From assembly GCA_040005555.1 (NCBI GenBank), contig JBDTYT010000015.1, positions 1-26,070 on the forward strand: a stretch of 26,070 nucleotides of DNA, given 5' to 3'. Position 1 is the stretch's first letter, and each line of letters opens with the position of its first letter. Under the pieces are notes generated by a model, which was given only the letters and a program-made list of their open reading frames with translations, did no database searches and was not told where the DNA came from. The position numbers were made by a program, and so were the translations under genes. Origin of the DNA: JBDTYT01 sp040005555. Its GTDB lineage: Bacteria; Actinomycetota; UBA4738; HRBIN12. This document shows positions 1 through 6,798 of this stretch, piece after piece.

Positions 1-151
1 CCGCCTCGCCCACCCGCACCGACTCGCGTTGCGTGATGTAGAGGAGCGGGACCGCAAGCACGAGCACCCCGACCGGGATACCCACGACGAGGAGCGTCTT
101 GACGCGCAGCGCCAAGCGGCCCCACCAGGCATGAATCAGTTTCGGTCGCAT
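1..151 (-). CDS. Partial membrane sensor protein, probable sensor histidine kinase N-terminus
   Basis: Only the first 50 codons lie in the window; the gene continues past the left edge. Reading the minus strand from ATG at 151 gives a short basic start (MRPKLIHAWWGRLALRVKT), then a hydrophobic segment at about residues 20-38, then LYITQRESVRVGEA. A basic, Trp-containing cytoplasmic tip, one transmembrane helix and an extracytoplasmic helical start are typical of sensor histidine kinases with a CHASE3-like or similar sensor domain. That assignment is inference, since no kinase domain is visible. GGAA lies a few bases upstream of the ATG as a weak ribosome site. The gene is divergent from the ABC-F gene, with about 200 bases between them. 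It could also be a methyl-accepting or other single-pass sensor. Confidence 0.55.
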   Translation of the reverse strand, partial: MRPKLIHAWWGRLALRVKTLLVVGIPVGVLVLAVPLLYITQRESVRVGEA

Positions 152-207
152 CGGAGTTCCGCATATGTCCTCGGAACCCTGCCTCCGACCCTTGAGCGGT
201 GGCTTGC

Positions 208-213
208 TACACT
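208..213 (+). promoter_or_regulatory. Candidate -10 box upstream of the ABC-F leader
   Basis: TACACT fits the TAnnnT consensus used elsewhere in this window. It would start a transcript near 220 with a leader of about 90 bases before the first ORF. No good -35 box is visible. The rest of the 152-310 interval holds only the hairpin listed separately. Confidence 0.4.
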
Positions 214-242
214 CGGCCGGTGAGCTGAGACGACCTCCTCGG

Positions 243-272
243 CACCTCCCGGCGCCTCGCGGGCGCCAGGTG
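243..272 (+). promoter_or_regulatory. GC-rich hairpin in the ABC-F 5' leader
   Basis: CACCT (243-247) pairs with AGGTG (268-272), and GGCGCC (251-256) pairs with GGCGCC (262-267) around a TCGCG loop, with a three-base bulge on the left arm. The 11-bp stem is strong. It is not followed by a T-run, so it is not a classical intrinsic terminator. Its place between the candidate promoter and the leader ORF suggests a regulatory or RNA-stability role (inference). Confidence 0.4.
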
Positions 273-310
273 TTCGCGCTATCTGCACCCATCCGCTAGG
301 AGGTCGTTCC

Positions 311-355
311 ATGTCCATCCACCCCGCTACCCGTTCCGCTGGGAGCTCCGCATGA
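311..355 (+). CDS. 14-codon leader ORF upstream of the ABC-F gene
   Basis: AGGAGGT (298-304) sits 6 bases before ATG 311, the best Shine-Dalgarno sequence in the window. It drives the short ORF MSIHPATRSAGSSA, whose TGA stop overlaps the ABC-F ATG as ATGA. The ABC-F gene has its own GGGAG (341-345) inside this ORF, so its start could be exposed or hidden by ribosome movement on the leader. Several antibiotic-resistance ABC-F genes are known to be induced by ribosome-mediated attenuation over short leader ORFs. That this one works the same way is inference. No homologue of the peptide is recognised. Confidence 0.5.
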   Translation: MSIHPATRSAGSSA

Positions 356-1950
356 GCGTGCTCGAGGTCCAAGATCTCTCCGTCGAGGTCGCCGGACTGT
401 CGATCCTCGAGGGATTGACATTCGCCCTCGGCGCGGGCGACAAGGTGGGCGTGGTCGGCCGCAACGGCGCGGGGAAGACCTCCCTGCTGAAGGTGATCGC
501 CGGGGAGTCCACGCCGCTCTCGGGGGGAGCGAAGGTTCGAGGCGCGCTCGGCTATCTGCGTCAGGACCCTCGACACCACCGCGCCGAGGACGAGCACTCG
601 GGTCTCGAGCACGTCCTCCAGGCTCGCGGCCTCCTCGACATGGCCCTCCGACTGGAGAAGTACCGGCTGGCGATGGAGGAGAGCCATTCGGATCCGAGCG
701 TGCTTCGCTTCTCCAAGCTCGAGGAGCGGTACCGAGCGGCGGGGGGGTACTCGGGCGAGGCCGAGGCACGGCGGATCGCCGCGGGCCTCGGACTGCCCGA
801 CGATCGTCTGGATCTGCCGGTGCCCGCCCTATCGGGAGGCGAGCGGCGGCGGCTCGAACTCGCTCGGATCTTGTTCGCGGGCTCGGACGTCCTGCTGCTC
901 GATGAGCCCACCAACCACCTGGATGTCGACGCGAAGCAGTGGCTCATGAAGTTCCTCGCCGGGTACCGAGGGGCGCTGATGGTCGTCAGCCACGACCTCG
1001 AGCTGCTCGACTCCGCCATCACCCGCATCGTGCATCTCGATCGCGACGAGGTGGTCCAGTACCGCGGGAGCTACGCGGACTACCGTGAATCGCGGCGCCT
1101 GGACGAGATCCGGATCCGCGCCCTCGCGGAGCGGCAGCAGGACGAGATCAAGCGGTTGAAGACCCTCGCCGACTCCATGCGCGGCCAGACGGTGAAACGC
1201 GCCCGCAAAGCCAAGAGCCTCGACACGCGGGTCGAGCGGCTTCGTTCGCACGCCGTCTCGGCTCCTACGAGGGAGCGCACGGTTCGCTACCGGTTCCCGG
1301 ATCCTCCGCACGCGGGCAGACAGGTCCTGGGCGTGACGGGCCTCCGCAAGGGATACGGAGGACCACCGGTGTTCGACGATCTCGAGTTCGACGTGATCCG
1401 CGGCGAACGGCTCCTCATCATGGGTCTGAACGGCGCCGGCAAGACCTCGCTGCTGAAGATCCTCGCGGGGGTCTCCTCGGCCGATGCCGGCGGGTTCCGT
1501 CTGGGCACCGGGGTGTCGCTCGGGTACTACGCGCAGGAGCACGAGGGCGTCCACGAGGGGGTGCCGGTGCTCGCTCACGTGCGGGCAGAGTCCACCGACG
1601 CCTCCGACAAGGATCTGCGAGCGCTCATCGGGATGTTCGGGTTGACGCGGGAGGTGGCCCATCAGGACGCGGGAACGCTGTCGGGCGGCGAGAAGACGAA
1701 GCTCGCCCTCGCGCAGCTCGTCGCCGGGCGGCGCAACCTCATCTTGCTGGACGAGCCCACGAACAACCTCGACCCCCCGTCGCGGACGGCGATCGCGCAA
1801 GCGCTCGCCAGCTGGAAGGGGACGATGGTCCTCGTGAGTCACGACGTCGAGTTCGTCGAGGCGCTCGCACCGCACCGGGTCCTCATGATGCCCGACGGTA
1901 CCGTGGACTTCTGGAGTCAGGATCTCCTGGACCTGGTCGCCCTCGCCTGA
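352..1950 (+). CDS. ABC-F family ATPase (ribosome-associated, non-transporter)
   Basis: The 532-residue protein has two ATP-binding cassettes and no membrane segment, the layout of ABC-F proteins that act on the ribosomal E-site in translation or antibiotic protection. Cassette 1 has Walker A GRNGAGKTS (36-44), signature LSGGE (160-164) and Walker B LLLDEPTNHLD (181-191). Cassette 2 has Walker A GLNGAGKTS (358-366), signature LSGGE (443-447) and LILLDEPTNNLD (463-474). Between them, residues about 240-305 form a charged, helical linker rich in Arg and Lys, matching the P-site tRNA interaction motif region. The last residues lack a long basic tail. The start overlaps the stop of the leader ORF and has GGGAG 6 bases upstream. 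The sequence alone does not separate a housekeeping factor from a resistance protein; the leader ORF favours an inducible one. Confidence 0.93.
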   Translation: MSVLEVQDLSVEVAGLSILEGLTFALGAGDKVGVVGRNGAGKTSLLKVIAGESTPLSGGAKVRGALGYLRQDPRHHRAEDEHSGLEHVLQARGLLDMALRLEKYRLAMEESHSDPSVLRFSKLEERYRAAGGYSGEAEARRIAAGLGLPDDRLDLPVPALSGGERRRLELARILFAGSDVLLLDEPTNHLDVDAKQWLMKFLAGYRGALMVVSHDLELLDSAITRIVHLDRDEVVQYRGSYADYRESRRLDEIRIRALAERQQDEIKRLKTLADSMRGQTVKRARKAKSLDTRVERLRSHAVSAPTRERTVRYRFPDPPHAGRQVLGVTGLRKGYGGPPVFDDLEFDVIRGERLLIMGLNGAGKTSLLKILAGVSSADAGGFRLGTGVSLGYYAQEHEGVHEGVPVLAHVRAESTDASDKDLRALIGMFGLTREVAHQDAGTLSGGEKTKLALAQLVAGRRNLILLDEPTNNLDPPSRTAIAQALASWKGTMVLVSHDVEFVEALAPHRVLMMPDGTVDFWSQDLLDLVALA

Positions 1951-1976
1951 GACCGGAGCGCCAAGCGCGGCTCGGG

Positions 1977-1982
1977 TATGCT
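1977..1982 (+). promoter_or_regulatory. Candidate -10 box for the amidohydrolase gene
   Basis: TATGCT matches TAnnnT. A start point near 1989 would leave a leader of about 24 bases that contains the CGGAGG ribosome site at 2001-2006. Confidence 0.45.
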
Positions 1983-2012
1983 CACGCCTGCTCGAGCGAC
2001 CGGAGGCCCGAA

Positions 2013-3698
2013 CTGACCGACCACGACGCGTCTCGACCGGCCGACCTCGCGTTCGTGAACGGCGCCGTGTACACGGTGGACGCCGCGCGGCGTTGGGCCC
2101 ACGCCGTGGCCGTGCGTGAGGGGTCCGTTGCCGCCGTCGGGGGCGACGAGCAGATCCGAGCTCTCGTGGGGCCCGATACCGAGGTGATCGATCTCCGTGG
2201 TCGCATGCTCCTGCCCGGCTTCCAGGATGCGCACATCCACCCGCCGGCAGCGGGCCTCGAGATGCTGCGCTGCAACCTCTCCGACGCATATTCTCGCGAG
2301 GACTACGCGCGGATCATCACCGACTACGCCGCGGCGCATCCCGACGAGGAATGGGTCACCGGCGGCGGGTGGTCGTTGGATGTCTTCCCCGGCGGGACTC
2401 CACCGAAGCAGGATCTCGATGCGCTCGTACCCGACCGGCCGGTCTACCTACCCAACCGCGACGGACACGGCGCGTGGGTGAACTCCCGCGCGCTCGAGAT
2501 GGCCGGCATCACGCGTGACACGCCCGATCCCGTCGACGGCCGGATCGAACGCGATGCGGCAGGCGAGCCGTCCGGGACGTTGCACGAGGGCGCCATGCAT
2601 CTGCTCGACGACGTGATGCCTGTCGCCTCGTCCGAGGATCTCGAGCAAGGGCTCCTCGTCGCACAGGCGCACCTGCACGCGCTCGGTCTCACCGCGTGGC
2701 AGGACGCGATCGTAGGTGGGCCGTATCCGACGCTCGAGGCGTACGTGGCCTGCGCCGAGCGCGGAGACCTCACGGCGAAGGTGATCGGCGCGCTGTGGTG
2801 GGATCGCCACCGTGGGGCGGAGCAGATCGAGGAGCTCATCGAGCAGCGAGCGAAGAGTTCGGTCGGGCGATTCCGGGCGACGACGGTGAAGATCATGCAG
2901 GACGGCATCATCGAGAACCACACCGCCGCTGTGCTCGAACCGTACCTGGATGCGGCCGGCGTCCCAACCACGAACCGGGGGATCTCGTTCGTCGATCCCA
3001 AGCTGTTGAGGGGGTACGTGACGCAGTTGGACCGCGAGGGGTTCCAGGTCCATTTCCACGCCCTCGCGGAGCGAGCCGTGCGGGAAGCGCTCGATGCGAT
3101 CGAGGTGGCTCGGCAGGCCAACGGGCCGAACGATCTCCGGCACCATCTCGCACATCTGCAGGTCGTGCACCCGGATGACATCCCGCGCTTCCGTGAGCTC
3201 AACGTGGTCGCGAACGCTCAGCCGCTCTGGGCGATGAACGAGGGACAGATGGTGAACCTCACGATCCCGTTCCTCGGCCCCGAACGAGCGGCGTGGCAGT
3301 ACCCGTTCGCGAGCCTGGTACGAGCCGGCGCGAACCTGGCCTTCGGCAGCGACTGGTCGGTCTCGAGTGCGGATCCCCTGTTGGAGATGCACGTCGCGGT
3401 GAACCGGGCGTCGTTCCCGAGCTACGCGTACGGGGCCGCCGACGAGGGACCACTCGAGCCCTTCCTGCCGCAGGAGCGGGTCGACCTCCCGACAGCGATC
3501 CACGCGTTCACGATGGGCTCTGCGTTCGTGAACCACCTCGATCAGGTGACCGGCTCGATCGAGGTGGGCAAATATGCGGACCTGGTCGTCGTGGATCGCA
3601 ACCTCTTCGCCCACCCGCCGAGCGAGATCCACGAGGCTCGGACCGTCCTCACCCTCGTCGAGGGCGAGCGCGTGTTCACGGCTCCCGATTTCATCTGA
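2013..3698 (+). CDS. YtcJ-like metal-dependent amidohydrolase (probable CTG start)
   Basis: This is an amidohydrolase-superfamily enzyme of the Amidohydro_3/YtcJ type, which hydrolyses amide or related bonds using a metal in a TIM barrel. The substrate cannot be predicted. Seen in sequence: the N-terminal beta strands ADLAFVNGAVYTV, the metal motif GFQDAHIHPP (His-x-His at residues 60 and 62 from the GTG), the DGIIENHTAA segment, FHALAERAV, HHLAHLQVV, the late FGSDWSVSSADPL motif with the conserved Asp, and a closing IEVGKYADLVVVD strand. The first ATG/GTG/TTG in frame is GTG 2055, but it removes the first beta strand. CTG 2013 has CGGAGG 6 bases upstream and restores the normal N-terminus, so I place the start there (561 residues; 547 from 2055). 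No signal peptide is present. It follows the ABC-F gene by 62 bases but has its own promoter-like box. Confidence 0.88.
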   Translation: MTDHDASRPADLAFVNGAVYTVDAARRWAHAVAVREGSVAAVGGDEQIRALVGPDTEVIDLRGRMLLPGFQDAHIHPPAAGLEMLRCNLSDAYSREDYARIITDYAAAHPDEEWVTGGGWSLDVFPGGTPPKQDLDALVPDRPVYLPNRDGHGAWVNSRALEMAGITRDTPDPVDGRIERDAAGEPSGTLHEGAMHLLDDVMPVASSEDLEQGLLVAQAHLHALGLTAWQDAIVGGPYPTLEAYVACAERGDLTAKVIGALWWDRHRGAEQIEELIEQRAKSSVGRFRATTVKIMQDGIIENHTAAVLEPYLDAAGVPTTNRGISFVDPKLLRGYVTQLDREGFQVHFHALAERAVREALDAIEVARQANGPNDLRHHLAHLQVVHPDDIPRFRELNVVANAQPLWAMNEGQMVNLTIPFLGPERAAWQYPFASLVRAGANLAFGSDWSVSSADPLLEMHVAVNRASFPSYAYGAADEGPLEPFLPQERVDLPTAIHAFTMGSAFVNHLDQVTGSIEVGKYADLVVVDRNLFAHPPSEIHEARTVLTLVEGERVFTAPDFI

Positions 3699-3732
3699 GC
3701 GGCCGCCGCTGACCCAAAGTCAGGGGCGTCGC

Positions 3733-3761
3733 TTGCACGCGGGATCGCACGGCCGGACGAT
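3733..3761 (+). promoter_or_regulatory. Weak candidate promoter of the demethylase operon
   Basis: TTGCAC (3733-3738) and GACGAT (3756-3761) are spaced by 17 bases. The -10 half is poor, so this is only a candidate. The 3699-3773 gap holds no recognisable riboswitch. Confidence 0.2.
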
Positions 3762-3773
3762 GGGAGGCACCCG

Positions 3774-3860
3774 ATGAGCAGCGCTCGCGGCGGTCAGGGC
3801 CGTCCGGTGAACCGAGCCCGCGCCGACAACGAGGAGGCCGCACGATGGCGTTCGACATGA
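3774..3860 (+). CDS. Possible 28-codon leader ORF overlapping the first DmdA-like gene
   Basis: ATG 3774 has GGGAGG (3762-3767) 6 bases upstream and opens a 28-residue basic and polar ORF (MSSARGGQGRPVNRARADN...). It ends at 3860, 16 bases inside the next gene in another frame. By my count 20 of 28 third positions are G or C, which is only moderately coding-like. The good ribosome site is the main support. It may be a regulatory leader or a chance ORF; no homologue is recognised. Confidence 0.3.
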   Translation: MSSARGGQGRPVNRARADNEEAARWRST

Positions 3861-4999
3861 GCTTGGTACAGCGCGGGGCGCGCAACAGGCGCACCCCCTA
3901 TTACGAAGCGACGCAGAAGTACGACCCGAAGGGGTTCACCGTCTATAACCACATGTACTTCCCGATCCGATTCGACACATTCGAGAACGAGTTCACCTCG
4001 CTCCTCAACGACGTGACGATCTGGGATGTCTCGGTCGAACGGTGCCTGGAGATCGGCGGGCCGGACGGGTTCACGTTCGCGCAGCTGCTGACCCCCCGCG
4101 ACCTCTCTAAGTGTGCGGTGGGGCAAGCCAAGTACGTGCTCATCTGCGATCGCGACGGCGGGATCGTGAACGACCCCGTCCTCACGAGGATGGGTGAGAA
4201 CACGTTCTGGTTCGCGCTCGCGTCCTCCGATGCCTTGCTGTTCGCTCGCGGCTTGAAGAACGCGTATCCGAACCTCGACGTGACGATCAAGGAGGCGGAC
4301 GTCGCGCCCCTGCAGATCCAGGGCCCGAAGTCCAAGCAGCTGATGCAGACCCTGCTCGGGGACTCGATCTTGGACCTCAAGTATTACTACTGGACAGAGG
4401 CGAAGATCGCCGGGGCGCCCGTCATCGTGACGCGCACGGGTTGGACCTCCGAGGTTGGGTACGAGGTGTACCTCACGGACACATCAAGGGGGACCGAGGT
4501 CTACGAGGCGATCATGGAGGCGGGCTCGGGTCTCAACGTGAAGCCGACCGGTCCGAGCGATATCCGCCGGATCGAGGGCGCCATCTTCAACTGGGGCGCC
4601 GACATGACCTACGAGAACAACGCGTTCGAGATGGGCCTCGAGCGCCTCGTCGACCTCGACACGCTGTCCGATGAGGCGTGCATCTCGGTCGCGGCCTACC
4701 GAACCATCAAGGAGGCCGGCGTGATCCGCAGGATCAACGGGGTCGAGCTCGACGGCGATCCATTCCCGGCGCTCAACAACGTGAAGTGGCCCGTCGTCGA
4801 TGGGGACGAGAAGATCGGCAAGGTTACCTCGGCGATCTACTCACCCCGGCTCGGCAAGAACCTCGGGTACGCGTGGCTCTCGGCCGAGCGCTCCGAGCTG
4901 GGGACGACCATCACGGTCGAGAGCGAATGGGGGCCTCGCGCCGGCACGCTCGTCGAGATGCCGTTCGTGGACCCGCACAAGGAGATCCCGGTCTCCTGA
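3845..4999 (+). CDS. DmdA/GcvT-like tetrahydrofolate-dependent methyltransferase, paralogue 1
   Basis: The 384-residue protein belongs to the aminomethyltransferase (GcvT) fold family and most resembles the DmdA branch, whose founding member moves a methyl group from dimethylsulfoniopropionate to tetrahydrofolate. Seen: RRTPYYEA near the start, VYNHM (33-37), the LLNDVTIWDVSVER block (53-66), GGIVNDP (105-111) at the position of the conserved folate-site Asp loop, PLQIQGPKS (155-163), RTGWTSEVGYEVYL (197-210) and a C-terminal barrel from about 290. Length fits DmdA/GcvT (about 370-400). GAGGAGG lies 7 bases before ATG 3845. The gene is followed by a second paralogue, MetV and MetF, so it is more likely a demethylase feeding methyl-THF than the glycine cleavage T protein; no gcvH or gcvP is nearby. 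The substrate is unknown. Confidence 0.85.
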   Translation: MAFDMSLVQRGARNRRTPYYEATQKYDPKGFTVYNHMYFPIRFDTFENEFTSLLNDVTIWDVSVERCLEIGGPDGFTFAQLLTPRDLSKCAVGQAKYVLICDRDGGIVNDPVLTRMGENTFWFALASSDALLFARGLKNAYPNLDVTIKEADVAPLQIQGPKSKQLMQTLLGDSILDLKYYYWTEAKIAGAPVIVTRTGWTSEVGYEVYLTDTSRGTEVYEAIMEAGSGLNVKPTGPSDIRRIEGAIFNWGADMTYENNAFEMGLERLVDLDTLSDEACISVAAYRTIKEAGVIRRINGVELDGDPFPALNNVKWPVVDGDEKIGKVTSAIYSPRLGKNLGYAWLSAERSELGTTITVESEWGPRAGTLVEMPFVDPHKEIPVS

Positions 5000-5097
5000 A
5001 CAGGCACGAGGGAGCCGCTCGAACAGACGACCCTGACACGGGATTCAAGCTGATCGCCCACGAGCGAGGCCGCACGAGACTTGCGCAGCACCTGCCT

Positions 5098-5115
5098 GTT
5101 GAACGATGATTCAAC
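5098..5115. promoter_or_regulatory. Palindrome between the two DmdA-like genes, candidate operator
   Basis: GTTGAACGATGATTCAAC has perfect 6-bp arms (GTTGAA/TTCAAC) around six bases. It lies 52 bases before the second paralogue's start, in the only sizeable gap of the operon (5000-5167). Its size and AT-richer arms in a GC-rich genome suit a dimeric repressor site. An 8-bp inverted repeat, AACAGGCA (4999-5006) with TGCCTGTT (5093-5100), abuts it and could fold the whole gap into one stem. Confidence 0.4.
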
Positions 5116-5167
5116 TATCCCGGCCGCGAACACGGCACACGCCGGTGGATCGGAAGGGGGCCGCCCC

Positions 5168-6343
5168 ATGACGAACGAACGCCCGGAGATGCTCGAACAG
5201 AGCGCCACCATCTACTTCGGCCCCTGGTACCGGCGTTCGCCGTTCTTCGAGGCCACGCGCAGGGCGGGCTGCACCGCGTACGACGTCTACAACCACATGC
5301 TCCTGCCGGCGTACTTCGACGACCCGGTCGTCGAGTACTGGGCGCTGCTGAACGACGTCACGGTCTGGGACGTGGCGGTCGAGCGCACCGTCGCGGTCAG
5401 CGGCCCCGACGCGGACCGGCTGATCGACATGATCACGTGCCGCGATCTCACGAAGTGCCAGGTGAAGCAGGGCAAGTACATGCTCGTGACCGCTCCGGAC
5501 GGTGGGATCGTGAACGACCCGGTCCTGTTGCACGTGGACGACAACGTGTGGTGGATGCAGCTCGCGGACTCCGATGCCGGCCTGTACGCGCTGGGGGTCG
5601 CGACGCAGGCCGGGCTCGACGTCGAGGTGAGCTACCCGGACGTATCTCCGATGCAGGTGCAGGGGGCGAAGGCCGCGAAGACCGTGGCGAAGCTCGTCGG
5701 CGACGGCATCTACGATCTCAAGTACTACTGGTGCGACCGGTTCGAGATCGCCGGCATCCCGGTCCTCATCAGCCGCACCGGCTGGACCGCGGTCCAGGGC
5801 TTCGAGATCAACCTGCTCGACGGGGCGCGCGGTGACGACCTGTGGAAGGCGGTGTTCGAGGCGGGAGAGGAGTTCGACATCCGTCCGGTCGCACCCGTGG
5901 AAGCTCGACGGATCGAGGCGGGCATCATGAACTACGGCTCCGACATGACGTTGGACGACACCCCCTTGCACGTCCAGAGCTTGGAACACCTCGTCGAGGA
6001 CCAGCCGCAGGACTACATCGGCAAGGACGCCTTGCGGGCATTGAAGGCGAAGGGCGTGGACCGAAAGCTCGTCGGGATCGCGTTCGAGGGCGACGAGCTG
6101 CGTACCGAGCTCACCTGGTTCTGGCCCGTCCACAAGGACGGCAAGGAGATCGGCAAGGTCACCGACGCCATCTGGTCGCCGAAGCTGGAGAAGAACATCG
6201 GCTACGTCTGGGTGCCCATCGCGCTCACGGAGCCCGGGACGACGGTCGACGTCGAGTCCGAGAGCGGCCATCTGGTCGGTACGATCGCCACGATCCCCTT
6301 CATCGACCCGAAGAAAGAGGAACCGGCTAAGCCGCTCGCCTAG
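5168..6343 (+). CDS. DmdA/GcvT-like tetrahydrofolate-dependent methyltransferase, paralogue 2
   Basis: The 391-residue paralogue of the preceding gene shares the same ordered motifs: YRRSPFFEATR (21-31), VYNHMLLPAYF (40-50), LLNDVTVWDVAVER (60-73), GGIVNDPVL (112-120), SPMQVQGAK (160-168), RTGWTAVQGFEINL (203-216). It is closer to characterised DmdA in the VYNHMLLP segment than paralogue 1 is. I chose ATG 5168 because GGAAGGGGG lies just upstream and family homology begins soon after; the longer in-frame start at 5081 adds unrelated residues and crosses the palindrome. The pair may be two enzymes for two substrates, or subunits of a hetero-oligomer. Both retain the ND in the folate loop, so neither looks dead. 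The function is inferred from family and neighbours; the methyl donor is unknown. Confidence 0.85.
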   Translation: MTNERPEMLEQSATIYFGPWYRRSPFFEATRRAGCTAYDVYNHMLLPAYFDDPVVEYWALLNDVTVWDVAVERTVAVSGPDADRLIDMITCRDLTKCQVKQGKYMLVTAPDGGIVNDPVLLHVDDNVWWMQLADSDAGLYALGVATQAGLDVEVSYPDVSPMQVQGAKAAKTVAKLVGDGIYDLKYYWCDRFEIAGIPVLISRTGWTAVQGFEINLLDGARGDDLWKAVFEAGEEFDIRPVAPVEARRIEAGIMNYGSDMTLDDTPLHVQSLEHLVEDQPQDYIGKDALRALKAKGVDRKLVGIAFEGDELRTELTWFWPVHKDGKEIGKVTDAIWSPKLEKNIGYVWVPIALTEPGTTVDVESESGHLVGTIATIPFIDPKKEEPAKPLA

Positions 6344-6351
6344 GCGAGCGG
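6332..6351. promoter_or_regulatory. Perfect 20-bp palindrome across the paralogue 2 stop codon
   Basis: CCGCTCGCCTAGGCGAGCGG is a perfect palindrome. As RNA it forms an 8-bp GC stem with a CTAG loop that contains the TAG stop. No T-run follows, so complete termination is unlikely. It may stabilise or process the mRNA between the methyltransferase genes and metV-metF, or reduce downstream expression. Confidence 0.45.
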
Positions 6352-6369
6352 ACATCGGAGGCGCGGAGG

Positions 6370-6798
6370 ATGACACGAACGCTCGATCGCAGGCCACCGG
6401 CCACCGCTCCGGCAGCTCGGGGCATCCGCAAGGCGATACTCCTGCTCGAGAAGGCGACGAAGGAGGCCACCTGGGACTGTCGCATGTGCGGGCAGTGCAT
6501 CCTGCACTCCACAGGGATGTCGTGCCCCATGCGATGTCCGAAGAACCTGCGCAACGGCCCCTGCGGAGGCGTGTTGCAGGACGGTCATTGCGAGGTCGTC
6601 CCCGAGATGAGATGCGTGTGGGTGCAGGCGTGGGAGGGATCGCGCAAGCTTCCCTTCTGGCGAGAGCACATGTTCCACGTCGAGCGGCCCGTGGACTGGC
6701 GCCTGCAGGAGACGTCATCGTGGGAGAACCTGCTCACGCGTCGCGACGCGCACGTCCCCGAAGGGTGGCGCGACCTCGAAGACGCCGGGGACCGGTGA
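6370..6798 (+). CDS. MetV-like cysteine-rich MTHFR-associated protein
   Basis: The 142-residue protein matches the 'methylenetetrahydrofolate reductase C-terminal' (MetV-type) family that pairs with short MetF proteins in acetogens and other bacteria and carries metal or iron-sulfur sites for electron delivery. Seen: eight cysteines, C37, C40, C43, C52, C56, C65, C74 and C82, in CRMCGQC, SCPMRC, NGPCGG, GHCEV and MRCVW. This family signature is followed by a Trp-rich C-terminal part (WVQAWEGSRKLPFWREHMF). There is no membrane segment. GGAGG (6357-6361) lies 8 bases before the ATG. Its stop overlaps the metF start as GTGA, so the two are translated together. It is well supported as the MetF partner; the exact cofactor cannot be read from sequence. 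Confidence 0.85.
   Translation: MTRTLDRRPPATAPAARGIRKAILLLEKATKEATWDCRMCGQCILHSTGMSCPMRCPKNLRNGPCGGVLQDGHCEVVPEMRCVWVQAWEGSRKLPFWREHMFHVERPVDWRLQETSSWENLLTRRDAHVPEGWRDLEDAGDR

Noticed and set aside
829..2289. 486-codon minus-strand ORF opposite the ABC-F and amidohydrolase genes
   Set aside because: Arg/Pro/Ala-rich composition with no motif; it spans two well-supported plus-strand genes and is a GC-rich shadow.
3709..3723. CTGAC/GTCAG inverted repeat after the amidohydrolase gene
   Set aside because: Only five base pairs and no T-run; too weak to call a terminator or operator.
5081..5167. Longer start for paralogue 2 at 5081
   Set aside because: The added 29 residues match nothing in the family and cross the palindrome; ATG 5168 has a ribosome site.
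3845..6343. Annotation of the two GcvT-fold proteins as glycine cleavage T proteins
   Set aside because: No gcvH, gcvP or lipoate genes nearby, duplicated gene, DmdA-like motifs and MetV-MetF neighbours favour a demethylase role.
5111..6718. 535-codon minus-strand ORF opposite paralogue 2
   Set aside because: No domain, low-complexity Asp/Val/Arg composition typical of antisense frames.
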